From positions 1 to 5,249 of the forward strand of contig JBAWWI010000124.1 of NCBI GenBank assembly GCA_037146835.1: a stretch of DNA of 5,249 bases. Reading direction: 5' to 3'. The DNA comes from IMCC26256 sp037146835. Lineage in GTDB: Bacteria > Actinomycetota > Acidimicrobiia > IMCC26256. The notes beneath the pieces are model-generated. The model had not been told where the DNA came from and did not search any database. It worked only from the letters and a program-made list of their open reading frames with translations. The stretch's first letter is position 1; every line of letters starts with the position of its first letter. The position numbers were made by a program, and so were the translations under genes. This document shows positions 1-5,249 of the stretch, piece by piece.

Positions 1-774
1 ATCTCCCACTGAGCGGAACCCTCCGCGATCAACACGCAGTTTCATAATTGCACCCGCAAGCGATGGCCCGATTCCAGGCAACGTCTCTAGCTCTGCACTC
101 GTCGCAGAGTTGAGATGAATGGGCCCGCTCGGAGAACTACTTGAGCCAACACCGGCTCCTCCCGAGTTCGCCGCAGCAATTATCGGGGCGCCACGAACCG
201 GTACGAAAATTCTCTCCCCATCCGCAACACGCGCCGCAAGATTCAACTGATCAACATCCGCATCGGGGCGAGCGCCACCAGCCGCACCAATCGCATCAAC
301 AACGCGTTGGCCTTCTCGAAGCGTGACAATGCCGGGTGTAACTACTGCACCGGCGACATGGGCGACGACCTTGGCGGAGGTCACACCGGAGCCTGTCAGT
401 GAAGACTCCCTAGAGCCACCTACCTTTGAGGCTCCAGGGCTAGCGATACTCGTCGATGAACTGAGCGAGCTCGGCACACCATGGGGAGTCCCGAGTTGGA
501 GCCATGCATACCCACCAACTATTGCGAGCGTCACTAACGCTCCCAGAATCACTCGCGGGTCTTGTCGCCATGCACGAAACTTGGCCCCGAACGCTCTCCA
601 TGCAAATGGTTCTCTGCCAGCTTCGCTCAAGGAAGGGCGCTTGAGAATCCCTGACTCAGTGATCGGTTCGCCAAGATTCTCAGAACCCTCAGCGTCTGCA
701 GCCTTTGGTTGCGATGATGGCGCGCCCGGTCCTGAACCTAACGCTGACACAGCTTCTTGCATTTGCATAACCAT
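1..774 (-). CDS. comEA: ComEA-like competence DNA-binding protein, C-terminus cut by window edge
   Basis: ComEA is the membrane-anchored double-stranded DNA receptor of the competence (DNA uptake) machinery; it hands DNA to the ComEC channel. Counting from the ATG at 774, 258 residues are visible: a polar N-terminal region (1-70), one hydrophobic membrane segment (about 75-94, VILGALVTLAIVGGYAWLQL), a Ser/Gly/Thr-rich linker (99-133), an SLBB-type domain (about 136-194, with VAGAVVTPGIVTL), a second Gly/Ser linker, and the first helix-hairpin-helix motif (220-243, HLNSATSAEL then LPGIGPSLAGAI). The reading stays open to base 1, so the second half of the HhH domain and the stop lie outside. 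The start is uncertain. The frame is open back to a stop at 823-825. ATG774, ATG768, ATG762 and GTG795 are all possible. ATG762 has a purine-rich GGGATGG 8 bases upstream and GTG795 has GGAG 11 bases upstream; ATG774 is simply the outermost ATG. A TATTTA hexamer at 814-819 could be a -10 element, but I see no matching -35. It follows leuS on the same strand after a spacer of about 177 bp. In related genomes comEC usually comes next, which would be to the left of this window. Confidence 0.9.
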   Translation of the reverse strand, partial: MVMQMQEAVSALGSGPGAPSSQPKAADAEGSENLGEPITESGILKRPSLSEAGREPFAWRAFGAKFRAWRQDPRVILGALVTLAIVGGYAWLQLGTPHGVPSSLSSSTSIASPGASKVGGSRESSLTGSGVTSAKVVAHVAGAVVTPGIVTLREGQRVVDAIGAAGGARPDADVDQLNLAARVADGERIFVPVRGAPIIAAANSGGAGVGSSSSPSGPIHLNSATSAELETLPGIGPSLAGAIMKLRVDRGGFRSVGD

Positions 775-825
775 CCCGAGACCGGTTGCGCGCACAGAAC
801 TGCGCGCTCCATCTAAATAGACCTA

Positions 826-877
826 CGGGAAAGTTGCTCGGGAAAGCTGCTCGGGAAAGTCGCTCGGGAAAGTTGCT
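826..877 (-). repeat. Four tandem 13-bp repeats upstream of comEA
   Basis: Four head-to-tail units begin at 826, 839, 852 and 865. On the plus strand the unit is CGGGAAAGYYGCT; on the minus strand, the transcribed direction for comEA, it is AGCRRCTTTCCCG. Units 1 and 4 are identical. The others differ only at the two central pyrimidines. The array sits in the leuS-comEA spacer, and its comEA-proximal end is about 50 bp before the outermost comEA ATG. The 13-bp period is not a multiple of three, and the comEA frame has a stop (823-825) just inside the array edge, so this is not a coding repeat. Its function is unknown: it could be a protein-binding array, a transcript leader element or a simple slippage product. 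Confidence 0.9.
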
Positions 878-951
878 CGCGAATATCTCTGCGTTCGTGT
901 ATTCACATAACCCGGGGAGGTATGAAGCGAGACTATCTGAGAGGTGTGACC

Positions 952-3900
952 TCAGCCAAGGACAAAATTAACGAGGCGCCCTGGAACTGCAATCACCTTG
1001 CGCACTGTTGCACCCTCTAGGAGCTCAGCAATTTTCTCATCGGCTCGTGCTGCAGCCTCAAGGGTTGCGGCGTCTGCACTAACTGAGACTGTTACGCGTG
1101 AGCGCAGTTTCCCATTTACCTGAATCGGGACCTCAACTGAGTCGACGACGAGGAGCGACTCATCTGCGACAGGGAAAGGCTCATAAGTCAGCGTCTCGGG
1201 GTGACCAAGGCGCGACCAGAGCTCCTCCGCAATATGGGGAGCGAGTGGTGCGACCATCAAGGTGATCCCCTCAGCGATCTCACGCGGGGCGCTCCCGTTC
1301 GCAGCGACGACTGTAGTGAGATGGTTATTGAGCTCAAAGAGTCGCGCAATCGCTGTGTTAAACGACATTGACTCCATATCGGATCTCACCGCGAGAATCG
1401 TTCTGTTCATTAGCCTCAGGGAGTCGTCGTCGGCCGGAGTCTCGGAGACATTTACCTCGCCGGTATCTTCGTCGATCAAGTTTCGCCAGAGACGCTGCAG
1501 GAATCTATGCACACCAACAATGTCGGTAGTGCTCCACGGACGACTCGCATCGAGTGGCCCCATGAACATCTCATAGAGGCGAAGCGTGTCCGCGCCGTAG
1601 TCGTTATAGATGTCATCGGGTGTAACAACGTTCTTAAGGCTCTTACCCATCTTGCCGTACTCGCGATTTACTACCTCATCACCGAGATACCAAACACCAT
1701 CGCGCTCGACTACCTCAGATGCCTCGACATATACGCCGCGCTCATCAGTAAATGCATATGCCTGTATGTAGCCCTGATTGAAGAGTCGCTGGAATGGCTC
1801 AACCGTGCTTACATGCCCAAGGTCGAAGAGAACCTTGTGCCAGAAGCGTGCGTATAGAAGATGCAGCACAGCATGCTCAACGCCACCTACGTAGAGGTCA
1901 ACTCCACCTGCAGCGTGAACGCCATCACTATTAACCGCGTCCATCCAATAACGCTCGACGCCGGCATCGACCAATGCGTCAACGTTCTGTGGGTCGAGAT
2001 AACGCAGGTAGTACCAACACGATCCGGCCCACTGAGGCATTGTGTTGACCTCGCGGCGGTAGCGCTTAGGTCCGCCGCCGAGCCCAGCCCAGGCAGGGCC
2101 GGGAAGATCGAGCTCAACCTCGAGCCAATCGCCGGCGCGCGATAGCGGAGGCTCGGGGAGTGCCTCGGGGTCCTCGGAGATTCGCGGCGCAAAGTCTGAG
2201 ACCTCTGGCAACTCAACCGGCAGTTGCTCCGCAGGGAGCGCAATAGGCAGGCCGGTCTCGTCATAGACAATCGGGAATGGCTCTCCCCAATATCGCTGGC
2301 GACTGAATAGCCAGTCACGAAGTTTGTAGGTAGTAGTCGCATACCCAAGACCCGCAGCCTCAAGCCACGCTGTTATTGCGGCCTTCGCACTTGGGGTATC
2401 TAGGCCATTGAGAGAGATCTCGGAGTTAGCCGATGCCATTGCAACGCCGACACCGGTAAAGGCCTCGATCCAATTTGATGCATCGCTCGAGGTAACGCCG
2501 TTCTCATCGAGCCACTTCGCATCGGGCTCAACTACTGGAGTAATTGCGAGATCAAACTCGCGCGCAAAGGCGAAGTCGCGATCATCGTGTGCGGGCACAG
2601 CCATGATCGCGCCAGTTCCATAACCAGCGAGAACATAATCAGCAATGAAGATAGGGATTCGCTCGCCGTTGACAGGGTTAACGGCAAAAGCACCAGTGAA
2701 GACTCCGGTCTTTACAGTCCCCTCTGCCTGACGCTCAAGCTCACTCTTGGCAGATGCAAATGCGCGGTATCGACGAACTGCCTCGGGTGGCGTTACCTCT
2801 GCTCCAAATATTCCGCGCCATGCGAGGGGAATCTGCGAGTGAGCATCATCAAATAGTGATCCTGGCCACTCGCTCGGCACAAGAGAGTCAACGAGTTCAT
2901 GCTCAGGGGCGAGGACCATATAGGTCGCACCGAAGAGCGTGTCCGGGCGGGTTGTAAATACTTTGATCTCGAGATTCTCATGGAGGTCAACACCAAATGT
3001 GACCTCGGCTCCGATGCTCTTACCGATCCAGTTGCGCTGCATCAACTTGATGGAGTCGGTCCAGTCAAGGAGATCAAGATCGCTAATTAGCCTGTCTGCA
3101 TAGGATGTAATGCGCATCATCCACTGCTTGAGCGGTCGGCGAATTACGGGGAAGTTGCCACGCTCAGATCGCCCATCAGCAGTTACTTCTTCGTTTGCAA
3201 GAACTGTTCCAAGCCCTGGGCACCAATTGACCGGAGCCTCACCAACGTAGGCAAGGCGGAACGAATCAACTAATACGCGGCGCTTTAGGTCGTCGAGATC
3301 GGCCCAAGCAACGCCCTCCGTTAGAGCGGCGGCATCGCGCTCCCCCGACTCAAACTCTGCGACTAAATCTGTAATCGGGCGTGCACGGTCAAGCGCGTCG
3401 TCGTAGAAGGAATTGAATATCTGCAGGAAGATCCACTGCGTCCAGCGGTAGTAATCGACATCGGTTGTTGCAACTCCGCGTCGAGAATCGTGGCCGAGGC
3501 CGAGTGCGCGTAACTGCCTGCGCATGTTTGCAATATTCGCCTCGGTAGTTACACGCGGGTGCTGACCGGTCTGCACCGCGTACTGCTCTGCCGGTAGACC
3601 AAACGCGTCGTACCCCATTGCGTGGAGCACGTTCGCTCCGGTCATGCGCTGGAATCTTGCGTAGACATCTGTGCCGATATATCCGAGAGGGTGCCCAACG
3701 TGGAGCCCCGCACCGCTTGGGTAGGGGAACATGTCGAGGACGTATACGGGTCGACGATCTTTGAGGGCCTCGAAACCATCACGGAGGGAGCCGGTTGGGT
3801 TCGGTGCCCAGAATGTGTGCTCACGATCCCAACGGTCCTGCCACGCAGCCTCAATCGAGGTAGCGAGTTGCGAGTCGTAGCGCAGGCGTGGCTTTGAGTC

Positions 3901-3957
3901 GAGAGGAGAGTTCTCCGGCGGGGTCGTAGAAGGGTTCGTAGGAGGGTTAGGAGTCAT
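952..3957 (-). CDS. leuS: Leucyl-tRNA synthetase (LeuRS)
   Basis: This cytoplasmic class I aminoacyl-tRNA synthetase activates leucine with ATP and charges tRNA-Leu (EC 6.1.1.4). The 1001-residue protein is complete. The catalytic HIGH signature is HVGH at 86-89, within FPYPSGAGLHVGHPLGY. The CP1 editing domain that hydrolyses mischarged tRNA spans roughly 310-470 and has its threonine-rich TTRPDT (335-340) and the GTGAIMAVPAHDDRD stretch (447-461), whose final Asp is the position known to bind the amino group of the noncognate amino acid. RDWLFSRQRYWGEP (547-560) and NTMPQWAGSCWYYLRYLDP (638-656) are typical LeuRS core blocks. The KMSKS loop is KMGKS at 769-773, a normal variant in this group. 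The anticodon-binding helical domain follows (about 815-935), then the small C-terminal domain (941-1001) that contacts the tRNA elbow. The first 24 or so residues are a proline- and threonine-rich, non-conserved tail. The start is secure: upstream, the frame contains no ATG, GTG or TTG before a stop at 4033-4035. No Shine-Dalgarno sequence precedes the ATG. All catalytic and editing motifs are intact, so the protein should be functional. Confidence 0.98.
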   Translation of the reverse strand: MTPNPPTNPSTTPPENSPLDSKPRLRYDSQLATSIEAAWQDRWDREHTFWAPNPTGSLRDGFEALKDRRPVYVLDMFPYPSGAGLHVGHPLGYIGTDVYARFQRMTGANVLHAMGYDAFGLPAEQYAVQTGQHPRVTTEANIANMRRQLRALGLGHDSRRGVATTDVDYYRWTQWIFLQIFNSFYDDALDRARPITDLVAEFESGERDAAALTEGVAWADLDDLKRRVLVDSFRLAYVGEAPVNWCPGLGTVLANEEVTADGRSERGNFPVIRRPLKQWMMRITSYADRLISDLDLLDWTDSIKLMQRNWIGKSIGAEVTFGVDLHENLEIKVFTTRPDTLFGATYMVLAPEHELVDSLVPSEWPGSLFDDAHSQIPLAWRGIFGAEVTPPEAVRRYRAFASAKSELERQAEGTVKTGVFTGAFAVNPVNGERIPIFIADYVLAGYGTGAIMAVPAHDDRDFAFAREFDLAITPVVEPDAKWLDENGVTSSDASNWIEAFTGVGVAMASANSEISLNGLDTPSAKAAITAWLEAAGLGYATTTYKLRDWLFSRQRYWGEPFPIVYDETGLPIALPAEQLPVELPEVSDFAPRISEDPEALPEPPLSRAGDWLEVELDLPGPAWAGLGGGPKRYRREVNTMPQWAGSCWYYLRYLDPQNVDALVDAGVERYWMDAVNSDGVHAAGGVDLYVGGVEHAVLHLLYARFWHKVLFDLGHVSTVEPFQRLFNQGYIQAYAFTDERGVYVEASEVVERDGVWYLGDEVVNREYGKMGKSLKNVVTPDDIYNDYGADTLRLYEMFMGPLDASRPWSTTDIVGVHRFLQRLWRNLIDEDTGEVNVSETPADDDSLRLMNRTILAVRSDMESMSFNTAIARLFELNNHLTTVVAANGSAPREIAEGITLMVAPLAPHIAEELWSRLGHPETLTYEPFPVADESLLVVDSVEVPIQVNGKLRSRVTVSVSADAATLEAAARADEKIAELLEGATVRKVIAVPGRLVNFVLG

Positions 3958-3966
3958 GGGGAGTTG

Positions 3967-3972
3967 ATCGTA
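3967..3972 (-). promoter_or_regulatory. Candidate -10 element for leuS, positioned for a leaderless transcript
   Basis: On the minus strand TACGAT matches the TANNNT pattern of actinobacterial -10 elements and 4 of 6 bases of TATAAT. Nine bases separate it from the leuS ATG. A transcript starting the usual 6-8 bases downstream of a -10 would begin within about three bases of the start codon. The pyrimidine-rich AACTCCCC directly before the ATG has no anti-16S complementarity, which fits such an arrangement. I see no convincing -35 at 16-18 bp upstream. This is an inference from position and pattern only. Confidence 0.4.
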
Positions 3973-4044
3973 CCGGGCCGCCTCGCCTTCACCCCGCCTA
4001 AGGCATAAGAGGAGGTAGCCCTCACGCCCCTGCTAGCCTGCCTG

Positions 4045-4128
4045 CGTTCCGGGGCTCGTTCCCGGGCTAGTTCCGGGGCTTGTTCCGTGGCTAGCTCCCG
4101 GACTTGTTCCGGGGATCGTTTAGGGGCT
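4045..4128 (+). repeat. Degenerate array of seven 12-bp repeats running into tRNA-Ala
   Basis: Seven contiguous units start at 4045, 4057, 4069, 4081, 4093, 4105 and 4117, with plus-strand consensus NGTTCCGGGGCT. Units 1 and 3 match the consensus exactly outside the variable first base. Units 2, 4 and 6 have one change each, and units 5 and 7 are more diverged. The last unit (4117-4128) ends with the first six bases of the tRNA, GGGGCT, so the array abuts the mature tRNA 5' end and overlaps it in phase. It fills almost the whole region where a tRNA promoter or leader would be expected, and I find no clear -10/-35 pair inside it. Read on the minus strand, the units encode a Ser-Pro-Gly-Thr-like tetrapeptide without a start codon. 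Its role is unknown. Confidence 0.88.
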
Positions 4129-4195
4129 GTAGCTCAGTTGGCAGAGCGCTTCCATGGCATGGAAGAGGTCAGGGGTTCAATTCCCCTCAGCTCCA
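4123..4195 (+). tRNA. tRNA-Ala, anticodon GGC
   Basis: This is a complete cloverleaf of 73 bases that decodes GCC (and GCU by wobble). The acceptor stem is GGGGCTG (4123-4129) paired with CAGCTCC (4188-4194). It includes the G3:U70 wobble pair that alanyl-tRNA synthetase recognises as the main alanine identity element. The D stem is GCTC/GAGC (4132-4135 with 4144-4147). The anticodon stem is CTTCC/GGAAG (4149-4153 with 4161-4165), with the seven-base loop ATGGCAT and anticodon GGC at 4156-4158. The variable loop is AGGTC, and the T arm is AGGGG-TTCAATT-CCCCT (4171-4187). The discriminator is A4195. The 3' CCA is not encoded, because ACC is followed by G, so CCA must be added enzymatically. 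The gene is divergent from leuS, convergent with the HNH gene, and preceded directly by the 12-bp repeat array. Confidence 0.97.
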
Positions 4196-4211
4196 CCGCG
4201 TGTTGTCCCCA

Positions 4212-5249
4212 CTACCCCGTTTTCTTTAGATCTGGTGGTGCTCTCCAATCCCACCTGGTCTCCTTCGCCCCACCGATCTCGCCCTCGCTGGCTTCGCTCT
4301 TGATGAGTCGATAGCCGTCGTGTGTTTTTTGAAGATGGTGTCGTTTACAGAGTCGCACAAGGTTCTCAAGAGATGCAGGGCCACCCTCAGCGAACGGAAC
4401 GATGTGATCCATCTCTAGGCCAACACTCATATCGCAGGTTGGCACCTGACACACACGATCACGCTCCTCTACCGCTGATCGCAGTTTTGCCGGTATTGCT
4501 CGACCCATATGCGCAATCGTCCTGATGTCTGTGCCGTCCATTACCAAGAGCTTCAAGAATGCTTCACCTAAATACTCAGTAGCGGTTGCGACCGGTATTG
4601 GACCTACGCCAGCGATCTCACAGATTTCTCCGTGCTCGGTGCGCCCACGCTTAAGCGCATCTATATCGACACGAATATTGATCACTGCGTTAGGGCGACT
4701 TGATTTTGTGCCGGTTTCGGTCGACTGCTTGCTGGTCGCCTTCTCGCAGAGCACCATAAGTGCATCGGCGGCATAAGCCTCGGGTCTTTCATGCGCACCA
4801 CTCTTGCGCGCATGTTTGAAAATCGAGTCCTCGAACGGCGCGAGAGCAGCTTTGACTAGCGCACCATTCGCAGCTGTCATCCTCCCCTTAAGGTTGCACG
4901 CGCCGTCCTCGCCAACCCACCATTTTAAGTAACGCGATTTATGAACCTGTCTGTGGCGCTCTGTCTCGTCGGTAGCTGCGGCAACGACACGATTGGTTGC
5001 ATCGCGTAGATCGCGCACGGTTGCGTGTTGAGCAAGGTTCAAGAGTTGAGTCTCAGTATTAGGTGCAACGATCGCACCACGCGCAACCTCGACAGCCTGA
5101 GTGCCAGAGAGAGCGCCAGAACGCAGTGCAGCCTGAGTAACAGGCAAGTGCTGGAGCTGACCAGCGAGCACCACCACCGACTGGGCTTCGTAGTGGGCAC
5201 AATCTGTCTCGATAGAGAGCCACTCCGAGATGCTCTTAGCGCCCTGGCC
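4212..5249 (-). CDS. DUF222 (13E12-type) HNH endonuclease domain protein, N-terminus cut by window edge
   Basis: 345 codons are visible. The frame is open from the right edge (5249) to a TAG at 4212-4214, so the true start lies outside; the GTG at 5177 is only an internal valine codon, because family-like sequence (GAKSISEWLSIET) continues upstream of it. Residues 1 to about 240 resemble the DUF222/13E12 helical region, including LQHLPVTQAALRSGALSGTQA near the N-terminus. The C-terminal part carries an HNH nuclease fold. Numbering from the edge, it has Zn-ligand candidates C267 and C272 (CQVPTC) and C301 with H304 (CKRH), the motif EMDHIVPFAEGG with H282, N296 in ENLVRLC, and H305. All the signature residues are present, so metal-dependent DNA nicking or cleavage is plausible. 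The biological role of the family is poorly defined. Members are often multicopy in Actinobacteria and are found near mobile DNA. No methylase or other restriction partner is visible here. The gene ends 16 bp from tRNA-Ala on the opposite strand, so read-through would give RNA antisense to the tRNA. Confidence 0.92.
   Translation of the reverse strand, partial: GQGAKSISEWLSIETDCAHYEAQSVVVLAGQLQHLPVTQAALRSGALSGTQAVEVARGAIVAPNTETQLLNLAQHATVRDLRDATNRVVAAATDETERHRQVHKSRYLKWWVGEDGACNLKGRMTAANGALVKAALAPFEDSIFKHARKSGAHERPEAYAADALMVLCEKATSKQSTETGTKSSRPNAVINIRVDIDALKRGRTEHGEICEIAGVGPIPVATATEYLGEAFLKLLVMDGTDIRTIAHMGRAIPAKLRSAVEERDRVCQVPTCDMSVGLEMDHIVPFAEGGPASLENLVRLCKRHHLQKTHDGYRLIKSEASEGEIGGAKETRWDWRAPPDLKKTG

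Noticed and set aside
738..812. 24-codon cysteine-containing frame on the minus strand overlapping the comEA start
   Set aside because: It starts at ATG812 out of frame with comEA, has no ribosome-binding site, and its length is easily expected by chance.
323..820. Plus-strand 165-codon open frame at the left end
   Set aside because: It lies antisense to comEA, whose minus-strand translation gives clear SLBB and HhH domains. The plus-strand product has no recognisable domain.
937..955. Imperfect hairpin overlapping the leuS stop codon (GAGGT/ACCTC with a 3-base loop, or CTGAG/CTCAG)
   Set aside because: The stem is short, competing pairings exist, and no U-tract follows on the minus strand, so I do not call a terminator.
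1887..2363. Long minus-strand open frame inside leuS in another phase
   Set aside because: It is a shadow of the leuS coding sequence, which has intact LeuRS motifs throughout this stretch. The alternative product shows no domain.
4045..4128. Array considered as a CRISPR
   Set aside because: The units are contiguous 12-mers with no spacers, and there are no cas genes nearby.
4219..4228. T-rich stretch (GTTTTCTTT) after tRNA-Ala as a possible terminator
   Set aside because: No stable stem precedes it, and it lies inside the 3' end of the HNH coding sequence, where the Lys codons explain it.
4123..5249. HNH gene considered as part of a restriction-modification or other defence system
   Set aside because: No methyltransferase, helicase or partner gene is visible. 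The domain layout is the general DUF222-HNH type, for which a defence role is not established.

Overview
This is a chromosomal window from a moderately G+C-rich bacterium, most likely an actinobacterium. The leucyl-tRNA synthetase has the actinobacterial-style signatures HVGH followed by PLGY, and KMGKS. It lies directly upstream of comEA, an order I know from several actinobacterial genomes. The last gene belongs to the DUF222/13E12 HNH family, which is abundant in Actinobacteria. I cannot name a genus from the sequence.

Layout from left to right: (1) The 3'-truncated comEA competence gene runs leftward off the window edge (1-774, minus strand). (2) A spacer of about 177 bp holds four head-to-tail 13-bp repeats (826-877). 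(3) Complete leuS (952-3957, minus strand) encodes a 1001-residue leucyl-tRNA synthetase. (4) A 165-bp spacer holds the leuS start region, with a -10-like hexamer placed for a leaderless or nearly leaderless mRNA, and a degenerate array of seven 12-bp repeats (4045-4128). The last repeat unit merges with the 5' end of the next gene. (5) tRNA-Ala with anticodon GGC (4123-4195, plus strand) is the only plus-strand gene. (6) A DUF222-HNH endonuclease-like gene (4212 to beyond 5249, minus strand) converges on the tRNA with a 16-bp gap and is cut by the right edge at its N-terminal end.

The genes are mostly housekeeping: leuS and tRNA-Ala serve translation, and comEA encodes the membrane-anchored DNA receptor of the DNA-uptake machinery. 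The HNH gene is an accessory family member of unknown biological role. I see no CRISPR array, insertion sequence, prophage, toxin-antitoxin pair or recognisable new multi-gene system. The parts that ordinary annotation does not explain are the two short tandem arrays flanking leuS, one before comEA and one before the tRNA, and the apparent lack of a Shine-Dalgarno sequence before leuS.
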